A stretch of 54,639 nt of DNA. It comes from Planctomycetota bacterium (GTDB taxonomy: Bacteria > Planctomycetota > Phycisphaerae > Sedimentisphaerales > Anaerobacaceae). A model generated the notes under the pieces. It ran no database searches, was not told where the DNA came from, and saw only the letters and a program-made list of their open reading frames with translations. How positions within the stretch are numbered: the stretch's first letter is position 1; each line of letters opens with the position of its first letter. The position numbers were made by a program, and so were the translations under genes. Positions 9,229 to 17,289 of the stretch are shown here, one piece after another. The DNA lies in NCBI GenBank assembly GCA_013349615.1, contig DUZJ01000014.1, forward strand, positions 1 through 54,639, in the 5' to 3' direction.

Positions 9229-9476
9229 TGAGCAGTCATTTGGTCCAGGTACAAAGCCGACGACAACTGCTTGCAGCAGCTCTGCGATATGGAACTTTGG
9301 GGCTGCTGGGAGCGGCCGGCGGAGCTGCTTTTGCCCGGCGACGAAGATTGTTACGAGAGGGTAAATGTATTAACGACGGAGTTTGCAGAGGCTGTGAGGC
9401 CTTCGAAAGATGCAATCTACCTCCAGCTCTATCAGCAAAAGAAGTCTTAACGGAGTTAAATGATGTCGGGAAATAA
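9228..9476 (+). CDS. Small Cys-motif membrane or exported protein, 82 aa
   Basis: The N-terminus has an Arg pair followed by a hydrophobic helix (RRQLLAAALRYGTLGLLGAAGG), resembling a Tat-like signal or a signal anchor. The remaining ~45 residues carry CINDGVCRGCEAFERCNLP, spacing C-x5-C-x2-C-x5-C, a plausible iron-sulfur or zinc site. I do not recognise a named family. It overlaps the NHL gene upstream by 1 base and the ferredoxin gene downstream by 17 bases, so the three are translationally linked. It probably works outside the membrane with the Tat polyferredoxin. Confidence 0.75.
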   Translation: MSSHLVQVQSRRQLLAAALRYGTLGLLGAAGGAAFARRRRLLREGKCINDGVCRGCEAFERCNLPPALSAKEVLTELNDVGK

Positions 9477-10095
9477 AAACGATATTGACAGACGCCATTT
9501 TCTGAGGAACGGTCTTTGGGGGGCGTGTTTAGCTGGTCTTGGCGCCGCCGCCGGCGCCCTCAGCAGAAAAAGCAGCGCTGAGAATACCGTCTGGCAAATC
9601 GACCCTGAAATATGCGTTGCCTGCGGCAACTGCGCGACGTATTGCGTATTGGAAGAATCAGCGGTAAAGTGTGTGCACGCCTACGCTATGTGTGGATACT
9701 GTAGAATCTGCTTTGGCTTTTCCGGGCCGGAGCCCTATGATATCAACGAGGCTGCTGAAAATCAACTTTGCCCGACAGGTGCAATAAAACGCACTTTTGT
9801 GGAGGACCCCTATTACGAATATACCATCGACGAATCGCTTTGTATGGGCTGCGGCAAATGTGTTAAGGGCTGTAATACCTTTGGAAACGGCTCACTATTT
9901 CTTCAGGTGCGCCACGACCGATGTTTGAATTGTAATGAGTGCTCAATTGCCGCTGCTTGTCCTTCGGGCGCCTTTAAGCGTGTTCCCGCAGACGAGCCTT
10001 ACCTGCTTAAGAGGGTGGACAGCGTTAGAAATAACACGGCTGGTTGTAAACCCCTGCGTTCTCGAAGATTTTCTAACGGGGTGGACATCGCTTAA
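9460..10095 (+). CDS. Tat-exported polyferredoxin
   Basis: A 211-residue protein. The start has a Tat signal (DRRHFLRNG followed by an Ala/Gly/Leu-rich helix). The mature part has several [4Fe-4S] motifs: CVACGNCATYC near residue 50, CGYCRIC near 80, CMGCGKCVKGC near 130 and CLNCNEC...CP near 152. This suggests about four clusters, as in NapG/MauM-type periplasmic ferredoxins, and these usually pair with a NapH-type membrane polyferredoxin. Such a gene follows immediately (1-base overlap). The last ~18 residues are encoded by part of a palindromic repeat (about 10022-10083), so the C-terminus may have been replaced or extended. Role inferred: carry electrons outside the membrane. Confidence 0.9.
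   Translation: MMSGNKNDIDRRHFLRNGLWGACLAGLGAAAGALSRKSSAENTVWQIDPEICVACGNCATYCVLEESAVKCVHAYAMCGYCRICFGFSGPEPYDINEAAENQLCPTGAIKRTFVEDPYYEYTIDESLCMGCGKCVKGCNTFGNGSLFLQVRHDRCLNCNECSIAAACPSGAFKRVPADEPYLLKRVDSVRNNTAGCKPLRSRRFSNGVDIA
10022..10083. repeat. CCCCGTTAGAAAT-family repeat at end of ferredoxin gene
   Basis: The segment near 10063-10083 (TCGAAGATTTTCTAACGGGG) matches, in reverse orientation and with one extra T, the left arm of the repeat at 17797-17860. A weaker partner arm (CGTTAGAAAT) lies at about 10023-10032. It encodes the C-terminal tail of the ferredoxin. Confidence 0.65.
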
Positions 10096-11384
10096 TGATA
10101 CGCCTGGTTTATATCATAATCGGCACAGCGTTCCTGCTGCTTTCATCTGGTACTGCATCAGGATTTGAACGTTTTCCTCCCCCGGATTTTGAAAGCGGCT
10201 ATCAGCAGCCCACACCTGCCAACCCTGCTCCTCGCCGGAACATCTACGAATATGTAGATACCGCCGTTCTTTTGGCGGGGCTTAGTTTGTCTTCATATTT
10301 GGTTTTGAGAACACGCAGCCGGCGGGCAATATTGGCCCTGTGTGTGTTCTCCTTGTTCTATTTCGGCTTCTGGCGAAAGGGCTGCGTGTGTCCGATAGGA
10401 GCCATTCAAAATATCGCATTGTCCATTTTTGACCGCGACTACGCCGTGCCCATTACAGTTATGCTTTTTTTCCTGCTGCCGCTTGTATTTACCCTGTTTT
10501 TCGGAAGGACCTTCTGCGCGGCCGTATGTCCCCTTGGGGCCATCCAGGATTTGGTAGTCCTGCGCCCCATCTCAGTTCCGGAATGGCTGGAAGGAGGACT
10601 GCGCATGTTTGCCTATGTCTACCTGGCGGCGGCGGTCCTGTTTGCAGCCACCGGCAGCGCTTTTGTTATATGCCGGTATGACCCGTTCATCTCGTTTTTC
10701 CATTTGAGCGGAAACTTCCATCTGTTGATACTCGGAGCATGCTTTTTGCTCGTAGGCGTGTTCGTAGGCCGTCCCTATTGCCGGTTTGTGTGTCCCTATG
10801 GTGTAATCCTGAGACAGCTTTCGCGTATCTCGAAATGGAAGGTTGCCATTACCCCTGAGGAGTGCATAAAGTGCAGGTTGTGTGAAGATTCCTGTCCTTT
10901 TGGCGCTATCAGGGCCCCTACCGCGGACTGGCCGGCGCACGATTATAACAAAAGCAAGAAACGGCTCGCGTTTCTGATTATTCTTTTGCCTGTATTAGTG
11001 TTCTCGTCCGGCTGGATTGGGTACGCCCTTAGGCCGGTAACATCCCGTGTGCATGCAACGGTCAGGCTTGCCGACCGCGTATATCTTGAAGAAACCGGCC
11101 AGGCAGAAGAAACAACAGACGCCAGCTCAGCGTTTAGAGGAACCGGCAAAGACATCCAAGAGCTTTACGCCGAGGCTTTGGATATCCAGGCCGGGTTCGG
11201 GCTGGGCGGCTGGCTGGCCGGCGGATTTGTAGGACTGGTGCTCGCCGGCAAGCTCATTGCCGTCTCGCTCCGACGCCGGAGGACGGATTACCAGGCCGAC
11301 AGGGCAGGCTGCCTGGCGTGTGGTCGATGTTTTGAATATTGCCCACAAGAACACGCTAAGCGCAAACTCGCCAAAGACAATTAG
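10095..11384 (+). CDS. NosR/NapH-like membrane polyferredoxin
   Basis: A 429-residue protein with an N-terminal signal or helix and about six to seven membrane helices. It shows the family hallmarks: two membrane CxxxCP motifs (CVCPIGAIQN near residue 98, CAAVCPLGAIQD near 141), then a CRFVCPYG motif near 230 and a CIKCRLCEDSCP [4Fe-4S] site near 258. After another helix pair, a final CLACGRCFEYCP site is at the C-terminus. NosR and NapH family proteins pass electrons across the cytoplasmic membrane to periplasmic reductases. The FMN-binding domain of true NosR is not evident. Adjacent genes encode the Tat ferredoxin and, further on, NADH-oxidising subunits, fitting a quinone- or NADH-linked electron conduit. 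Confidence 0.9.
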   Translation: MIRLVYIIIGTAFLLLSSGTASGFERFPPPDFESGYQQPTPANPAPRRNIYEYVDTAVLLAGLSLSSYLVLRTRSRRAILALCVFSLFYFGFWRKGCVCPIGAIQNIALSIFDRDYAVPITVMLFFLLPLVFTLFFGRTFCAAVCPLGAIQDLVVLRPISVPEWLEGGLRMFAYVYLAAAVLFAATGSAFVICRYDPFISFFHLSGNFHLLILGACFLLVGVFVGRPYCRFVCPYGVILRQLSRISKWKVAITPEECIKCRLCEDSCPFGAIRAPTADWPAHDYNKSKKRLAFLIILLPVLVFSSGWIGYALRPVTSRVHATVRLADRVYLEETGQAEETTDASSAFRGTGKDIQELYAEALDIQAGFGLGGWLAGGFVGLVLAGKLIAVSLRRRRTDYQADRAGCLACGRCFEYCPQEHAKRKLAKDN

Positions 11385-11393
11385 TGAAATCCG

Positions 11394-13286
11394 ATGAAGA
11401 CTCAGACTGACAATAATTACAAGAGTCCACTCAAGAATACTGAGGTAACGAGGCAGTGGTATCACACCGCAGTTGCCGCCGCCGTTATCGGCGGCGTATT
11501 TTCTCTTATCGCCCTCGAACTTATGGTTTTCAATTACTTTCAGAGAACAGTAGCCGAACCTAAGCGTGAAGAAAAGTTGGAGGCGCTCAAAATACAACTC
11601 CGCCAAGAGCCCAATGACCAGCAGCTTATATCGCGGATTCAGGAGCTGGATTCGCAGAGCGTCCTTGACCCCAACCTGGCAAAAGAGCTGGATGTCCTCA
11701 AGACAAAAATTCGTGACAATCCTGATGACCAGCACCTCTTGTCCCGGTTGCGCTCCTTGTATGTTCAGATTAGACAAGACGAGATTCGCCAATTGGATTT
11801 TCAAATCAGGAAGGTCAGGCTTCGCAGATGGGATTTTTCCAGCAGAGGCAGCTTCCTGCTTCTTGGCAGCGTGGTGGTATTATTGGTCGGTGTCAAATCC
11901 GCCGCCTCTTACAAAAAGAAGCTGCCGGCACCACAGCCACAGCCCGACAGGCGCGACGAGCAGGTCCACAAAGCAATACGGGCCCGGTGGGCCATAACGG
12001 TGGCTATAGTCGTACTCGGCTCAACAGCGCTCCTTCTTATTAACAGAGCCTGGCTCGATTTTGGCGCAGCGGATATGCAGGTTACTTCTTATCCATCGCC
12101 GGACGAGATTAGTAAAAATTGGCCAAGCTTTCGTGGTCCCGGCGGACTCGGAATAAGCGCTTATACAAATGTCGGCGCGAGTTGGAAAGGCACGACAGGC
12201 CAAGGTATTATATGGAAAAGCAAGGTCCCTCTGCCTGGCCACAATTCACCGATAGTCTGGGACGACCGCGTCTTTGTTACCGGGGCCGACCCCAACATGC
12301 GCGAAGTGTACTGCTTTGATGCACTTTCGGGCAGGCTTCTCTGGAAACGCGGCGTGATGAACGTGCCGCAGGGCACTGCCGAACCGCTTGAGGTGATGGA
12401 GGATACCGGATATGCCGCATCCACCGCCGTAACAGATGGTCGCTGGGTTTGTGCCATTTTTGCAACCGGTGATGTCGGCTGTTTTAACTTCGACGGCAAG
12501 AAGGTCTGGGCCGGAAATGTGGGCACACCTGACAGCGCGTACGGCTATGCGTCTTCACTTGCGATGTATCGAAATCTGTTGTTGATTCAATACGACCAGG
12601 GTGGCGCCGAAGACGAAAAGTCGAAGTTAATAGCATTAGACACGTTTACCGGCCGCACTGTCTGGGAAACAAAACGGCCTGTCCCAAATTCGTGGTCGTC
12701 ACCAATCGTAGTTGAAGCAGCAGGTCAACCGCAGATAATTACCTGCGGCGACCCCTGGGTGATAGCATACAATCCGACTAACGGCACAGAAATTTGGCGG
12801 GCGAAGTGCTTAGGCGGTGAAATTGCATCAACGCCAATTTATGCCGGCGAGTTGATATTTGTCATAGAACCCTACACCGCGATGGTTGCCATAAGGCCGG
12901 ACGGCAAGGGAGATGTTACTAAAACCCATATTGCCTGGAGCATTGATGACGGAACTCCCGATATTTCCTGTCCGGTCAGTAATGGCGAACTCATATTTCT
13001 GCTGACAACAGAAGGACTGCTCACCTGCTACAAAACCGATGACGGAGCCAAGCTGTGGGAGCACGACTTTGAAAAGAATTTCCTGGCGTCCCCGAGCCTC
13101 GTCGGAGACCGACTGTACCTGCTGAGCGACAAGGGTGTTATGCACATTGCTGATTTCGGCACCGAATATAAGGAGTTAACAACATGTGAGCTTGGCGAGG
13201 ACTGCTATGCTTCGCCGGCTTTTATGGATGGACGAATCTATATCCGGGGCAAGGAAAATCTGTATTGTATAGGAAGCAGGGATTGA
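11394..13286 (+). CDS. Multi-TM protein with C-terminal PQQ-like beta-propeller
   Basis: A 630-residue protein in two parts. The first ~220 residues contain three membrane helices (about 24-46, 155-172 and 200-217). Between the first two lies a soluble helical segment with an internal duplication: LKIQLRQEPNDQQLISR and LKTKIRDNPDDQHLLSR, about 40 residues apart, resembling short TPR-like or coiled-coil units. The second part opens with the propeller entry motif WPSFRGPGGLGIS and has blades such as DALSGRLLWK and DTFTGRTVWE. The propeller should face outside. The stop overlaps the next start (TGATG), linking it to the NADH-oxidising subunit. It could dock the cytoplasmic dehydrogenase to exported partners. 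Confidence 0.85.
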   Translation: MKTQTDNNYKSPLKNTEVTRQWYHTAVAAAVIGGVFSLIALELMVFNYFQRTVAEPKREEKLEALKIQLRQEPNDQQLISRIQELDSQSVLDPNLAKELDVLKTKIRDNPDDQHLLSRLRSLYVQIRQDEIRQLDFQIRKVRLRRWDFSSRGSFLLLGSVVVLLVGVKSAASYKKKLPAPQPQPDRRDEQVHKAIRARWAITVAIVVLGSTALLLINRAWLDFGAADMQVTSYPSPDEISKNWPSFRGPGGLGISAYTNVGASWKGTTGQGIIWKSKVPLPGHNSPIVWDDRVFVTGADPNMREVYCFDALSGRLLWKRGVMNVPQGTAEPLEVMEDTGYAASTAVTDGRWVCAIFATGDVGCFNFDGKKVWAGNVGTPDSAYGYASSLAMYRNLLLIQYDQGGAEDEKSKLIALDTFTGRTVWETKRPVPNSWSSPIVVEAAGQPQIITCGDPWVIAYNPTNGTEIWRAKCLGGEIASTPIYAGELIFVIEPYTAMVAIRPDGKGDVTKTHIAWSIDDGTPDISCPVSNGELIFLLTTEGLLTCYKTDDGAKLWEHDFEKNFLASPSLVGDRLYLLSDKGVMHIADFGTEYKELTTCELGEDCYASPAFMDGRIYIRGKENLYCIGSRD

Positions 13287-15658
13287 TGGATGAGCTGGAT
13301 ATGACATTTGTGCCCCAGGCCGTTGAAAAAATCGGCACCGGACAAGAGAAAGTGCTCGAGATTTTACAGGCCATCCAGGGACACTACGGCTATCTGCCCA
13401 AAGAAGCTCTTGAGCTGGTCTGTGAGCTGACGGAGATTACTCCCGCGTCGATTTCCGGCGTTTCAACTTTCTATAGCCAGTTCAGACATCGCCCGGCCGG
13501 GCGCCATACGATTAAGGTTTGCATCGGAACCGCCTGCCACGTTAAGGGCGGTGGACAAGTTTATGACGCCTTTAAGCGGCAGCTCGGCATCGGCGAGGAA
13601 GAGGATACAGACCCGCAGAAGCTCTTTACCGTTGAGAAAGTGGCGTGCCTGGGATGCTGTATGCTCGCGCCTGTGATACAAATTCAGGCCCAGGCAATAC
13701 AGATTGATAATATCACCTACGGCCACCTCAGCAGCGAGCAGGTTCCGATGGTTCTGAAGGATTTTCTCGAACAACAAAAGGCCCAGGCTCGAGAGGCCGA
13801 CAGCCGGGACTATGCAAAAAGTGACAAGGAGGTGGGCCAAATCCGTATATGTCTCGATTCAAGCTGTGTCGCCAGCGGCAGTGGGAAGGTATATGAGGCA
13901 TTAAAGGAGGCCGTTAAGGAAACGGGCGCCAAGATAAAAGTCAAAAGTGTCGGTTGTACGGGGATGTCGTTCCTGGCACCGCTTGTCGAAGTGGTCACCG
14001 CTGACGGCATTTCTTTTCGCTATGCAAATGTTATGCCCGCAGACGGCAAGGCCATTGTCCTGAGGCATTTCAAACCCAAAACAATTAAGCGAAAAATCAG
14101 AAACACTATTTCCACAATGTTGGATAAAATTCTTACAGACGAAGCCTGGCAGCCGGTAACCCGGTATTCAGTTGACGTACGCGAGAAGCCGGTGGCGGGT
14201 TTCCTGGAAAATCAGGTACATATCGCTACCCAGCACTACGGCAGCATCGACCCCCTTGACCTTGAAGAGTATATCCACAACGACGGATTCAAGGCGCTTC
14301 AAAAGGCCGTATCCGAGCTGGGCCCTGAAAAAGTCATCTCCCGGATAAAATTAAGCGGACTTCGCGGCAGGGGAGGCGCCGGATTCCCAACACATCTTAA
14401 ATGGTCCACTGTACGAAACAGCGACTCTGTCAAAAAGTACTTGGTTTGCAACGGTGATGAGGGCGACCCCGGCGCTTTTATGGACCGAATGTTGATAGAA
14501 TCTTATCCGTACCGTGTTATCGAAGGCGCCGCTATTGCCGCATACGCAGTTGGCGCCGATGAGGGCTATTTGTACATTCGTGCCGAGTATCCGCTTGCCG
14601 TCAAACGAATGAGGCAGGCGATAGAGGCCTGTCGGCAGCGAGGCTTCCTCGGCAGCAACATACTGAAAACCAAGTTTTCACTTCAGCTAAAGATCGTGGC
14701 CGGCGCGGGCGCGTTTGTGTGCGGCGAGGAGACCGCCCTCATAGCCAGCATAGAGGGTCGCCGCGGAATACCCAGGCTCAGGCCCCCCTATCCAGCCATA
14801 AGTGGGCTTTGGGGTAAGCCAACGCTCATTAACAACGTGGAAACCTATACGGTCATCCCCTGGATTATACGCAATGGGCCGCAAGCTTTCGCAGAGCTTG
14901 GCACAGCCGGCAGTAAGGGTACAAAGGTTTTTGCCCTGGCAGGCAAGATAGCACGAGGAGGTCTGGTGGAAATACCCATGGGTATCTCCATACGCCAGAT
15001 TATAGAAGATGTCGGCGGGGGGATTGCCGGGGGATTGAAATTAAAGGCGGTGCAGGTGGGAGGACCATCCGGCGGATGTGTCCCCGCCGAATTGGCGCAT
15101 ATCCCGGTTGATTATGAAACGCTCAATGATATCGGGGCGATGATGGGCTCCGGCGGTATGGTCGCTCTCGATGAATCAGACTGCATGGTTGATATCGCAC
15201 GATACTTCCTGGAGTTTACACAAAATCAGTCTTGCGGCAAATGCACTTTCTGCAGGATAGGGACGCGGCGTATGCTCGATATTCTCGAACGCTTGTGTGC
15301 CGGCGAGGGCAAAAAGACAGATATCCAGGAGCTGGAACACCTTGCACATAAGATTCGGAATACAAGCCTTTGCGGCCTCGGGAGAACAGCGCCAAATCCC
15401 GTTCTTTCGACTATAAAATACTTCCGCGACGAGTACGAGGCCCATCTCGAAGGACGCTGTCCCGTCGGCAGATGCAAAGCCCTTATTACGTATTCGATTA
15501 CGGATGATTGTATTGGCTGCACTTTATGCGCGCAGCATTGTCCCGCCGACGCGATTGAAATGAGACCGTATCAGAAGCATGAAATCGACACCGACAAATG
15601 TATTCGCTGCGGGACGTGCAAGAGCGTGTGCCAGACAGACGCAATCAAGGTCGATTGA
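13286..15658 (+). CDS. HydC-HydB (NuoE-NuoF) fusion, NADH-oxidising FMN/Fe-S subunit
   Basis: A 790-residue fusion. Residues 1-155 form a NuoE/HydC thioredoxin-like [2Fe-2S] domain (Cys79, 84, 121, 125). A second thioredoxin-like domain follows (about 185-260), with Cys189, 194 and 224; the expected fourth Cys is Ser228. The NuoF/HydB core includes the FMN loop GLRGRGGAGFP (about 357-368), the NADH-site stretch CNGDEGDPGAFMDR and the [4Fe-4S] ligands Cys650, 653, 656 and 696. The C-terminus is a two-cluster ferredoxin (CIGCTLCAQHCP, CIRCGTCKSVC). This layout is typical of bifurcating hydrogenases (HydBC, HndAC) and Stn-type enzymes. An upstream TTG is possible, but the ATG at 13286, with AGGAAGCAGGGA before it, is preferred. 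No hydrogenase subunit gene is nearby. Confidence 0.92.
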   Translation: MDELDMTFVPQAVEKIGTGQEKVLEILQAIQGHYGYLPKEALELVCELTEITPASISGVSTFYSQFRHRPAGRHTIKVCIGTACHVKGGGQVYDAFKRQLGIGEEEDTDPQKLFTVEKVACLGCCMLAPVIQIQAQAIQIDNITYGHLSSEQVPMVLKDFLEQQKAQAREADSRDYAKSDKEVGQIRICLDSSCVASGSGKVYEALKEAVKETGAKIKVKSVGCTGMSFLAPLVEVVTADGISFRYANVMPADGKAIVLRHFKPKTIKRKIRNTISTMLDKILTDEAWQPVTRYSVDVREKPVAGFLENQVHIATQHYGSIDPLDLEEYIHNDGFKALQKAVSELGPEKVISRIKLSGLRGRGGAGFPTHLKWSTVRNSDSVKKYLVCNGDEGDPGAFMDRMLIESYPYRVIEGAAIAAYAVGADEGYLYIRAEYPLAVKRMRQAIEACRQRGFLGSNILKTKFSLQLKIVAGAGAFVCGEETALIASIEGRRGIPRLRPPYPAISGLWGKPTLINNVETYTVIPWIIRNGPQAFAELGTAGSKGTKVFALAGKIARGGLVEIPMGISIRQIIEDVGGGIAGGLKLKAVQVGGPSGGCVPAELAHIPVDYETLNDIGAMMGSGGMVALDESDCMVDIARYFLEFTQNQSCGKCTFCRIGTRRMLDILERLCAGEGKKTDIQELEHLAHKIRNTSLCGLGRTAPNPVLSTIKYFRDEYEAHLEGRCPVGRCKALITYSITDDCIGCTLCAQHCPADAIEMRPYQKHEIDTDKCIRCGTCKSVCQTDAIKVD

Positions 15659-15660
15659 TA

Positions 15661-17289
15661 ATGCCAACAATAACTATAGACAATCGTCAGGTTGAAGTTG
15701 ATAACGGCGCGACGATTCTTGATGCCGCCGCGAAGCTGGGAATCGAAATACCGACTATGTGTTTCCTGAAAGGTTATAAGCCTTCAACAAGCTGCATGGT
15801 ATGCGTGGTAAAAGTTAATGGCTCTGACAACTTAGTTCCCGCCTGCGGAACCATCGCGGAAGAGGGTATGAGAGTTGAAAGCGATTCTGAAGAAGTCCAT
15901 CAGGCCAGGAAAGCCGCATTGGAATTATTGCTCAGCGACCATGTCGGTGACTGCATCGGCCCCTGTCAAGCCGCCTGTCCCGCCCGGATGAACATTCCAC
16001 TGATGATTCGTCAGATTGCTGCCGGCAAACTTGGCGACGCAATTGCAACAGTAAAGAAAGATATTGCCCTGGCGGCAGTGCTCGGCCGGATTTGCCCCAA
16101 GCCCTGTGAGCAAGCATGTAGAAGGACTGTATTTGATGAACCGGTCTCGATATGTCTTCTGAAAAGGTATGTCGCCGACCTTGATTTGCAATCTGCCAAT
16201 CCATATTCTCCGGCTTGTAAGCCCGGCCGGGATAAACGAGTAGCCATTGTTGGGGCCGGGCCGGCAGGATTAGCGGCTGCTTATTATCTGCAAATAGATG
16301 GTTACAGTTGCACGATTTTTGACGACCACGAAAAGCCGGGCGGCATGCTGCAATACGCGGTTGGGGAGCAGCAGCTTCCAAGGGACCTGCTGGATAACGA
16401 AATCGCGTTGGTCCGGAAGCTGGGCGCGGGCTTCCAAGGAACAACCCGGATAGGTACCACCTTAACGATGGAGGATTTGCGCAGAGACTTTGACGCCGTC
16501 TTTGTGGCAATCGGCAAGTTAGAGCTTGGTGATGCCGAGTCGATGGGTCTTCAGACCGGCCCAAACGGCATAGCAATAAACAATAGAACTTACGAGACGA
16601 ATCTACCGGGCGTATTCGCAGGCGGCGGCACCGTTCGTAAGCGCCGTCTTGCAGTCAGGGCTGTTGCGGACGGCAAGGAGGCGGCAGTAGCCATCGGTCA
16701 GTATTTGTCCGGCCGGCCGGTGACAGGGCCACCTATTGCGTTTAACACTCGTATCGGCAAACTCAAAGATGGCGAAATAGAAGTGTTTATGGCTGGTGTC
16801 GCCAAAGGCAACCGGGTAACGCCGTCACCGGAAGGCTCCGGCTTCAGCACCAGGCAGGCCCGCGATGAGGCGGCCCGCTGCATGCATTGTGACTGCCGAA
16901 AGCCCCAAAGCTGTAAACTAAGGCAGTATGCCCGGCAGTATCGCGCAAAACCAAGCCGGTATAAGGGCCAGCGCCGCTCGTTTGTCCAGCAGCTCCAGCA
17001 CCCTGATATAATCTACGAACCCGGCAAATGTATAAACTGCGGCCTTTGTATACAAATTGCTTCCCAGGCCCGCGAACCACTTGGCCTGACGTTTATTGGC
17101 CGAGGCTTTGACGTCCGCGTCGCCGTGCCTTTTGACCACTCAATTGCCGAAGGCCTAAAGCACGCAGCGAACCAATGCGTAGAGGCCTGCCCAACCGGAG
17201 CGTTGGCGTTTAAGGGAAAAAATGGTTCGACAGGCTCACCATCCCGAGCAAATTCGAGGGACCGGCCGCAAAATAAGCACGAGAGCTAA
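15661..17289 (+). CDS. [2Fe-2S]/GltD-like flavoprotein lacking NAD(P)H domain
   Basis: A 542-residue protein. The N-terminus is a [2Fe-2S] domain (Cys34, 45, 48, 62) as in NuoG/HydA. Next is a GltD-type N-terminal cluster region (CIGPCQAACP, then ICPKPCEQACRR), then FAD binding (VAIVGAGPAGLAAAYYL, about 194-210). From VFVAIGKLEL the chain passes directly to NLPGVFAGGG; the inserted NAD(P)H-binding Rossmann domain of GltD/NfnB (GGGNTAMD) is absent. The C-terminal part has CMHCDC and a CINCGLC...CVEACP ferredoxin region. ATG at 15661 is chosen because it lies 2 bp after the previous stop; a longer frame from 15598 would overlap that gene. The final ~25 residues come from a repeat. It probably accepts electrons from the NADH subunit upstream. 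Confidence 0.88.
   Translation: MPTITIDNRQVEVDNGATILDAAAKLGIEIPTMCFLKGYKPSTSCMVCVVKVNGSDNLVPACGTIAEEGMRVESDSEEVHQARKAALELLLSDHVGDCIGPCQAACPARMNIPLMIRQIAAGKLGDAIATVKKDIALAAVLGRICPKPCEQACRRTVFDEPVSICLLKRYVADLDLQSANPYSPACKPGRDKRVAIVGAGPAGLAAAYYLQIDGYSCTIFDDHEKPGGMLQYAVGEQQLPRDLLDNEIALVRKLGAGFQGTTRIGTTLTMEDLRRDFDAVFVAIGKLELGDAESMGLQTGPNGIAINNRTYETNLPGVFAGGGTVRKRRLAVRAVADGKEAAVAIGQYLSGRPVTGPPIAFNTRIGKLKDGEIEVFMAGVAKGNRVTPSPEGSGFSTRQARDEAARCMHCDCRKPQSCKLRQYARQYRAKPSRYKGQRRSFVQQLQHPDIIYEPGKCINCGLCIQIASQAREPLGLTFIGRGFDVRVAVPFDHSIAEGLKHAANQCVEACPTGALAFKGKNGSTGSPSRANSRDRPQNKHES
17223..17260. repeat. GGTTCGACAGGCTCACC repeat at gene end
   Basis: This segment contains GGTTCGACAGGCTCACC...CCGAGCAAATTCGAGGG, a pair of imperfectly complementary halves. 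The second half resembles the CCGAGCGAAGTCGAGGGG element nested in the long repeats at 29982-30047 and 30393-30458. It is translated as the Ser/Arg-rich tail of the flavoprotein. Confidence 0.65.

Noticed and set aside
1250-13286. PQQ-dependent alcohol or glucose dehydrogenases
   Set aside because: The propellers lack the dehydrogenase active-site and Cys-Cys motifs and any haem c site, so only PQQ-like repeats are claimed.
15598-15660. Longer start for the [2Fe-2S]/GltD-like flavoprotein
   Set aside because: It would overlap the previous gene by 61 bp and add residues before a clean [2Fe-2S] domain start; ATG at 15661 fits better.
13286-17289. Bifurcating hydrogenase or respiratory complex I
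   Set aside because: No H-cluster domain, NuoD-like subunit or proton-pump subunits are nearby; only the NADH-oxidising and Fe-S modules are shared.
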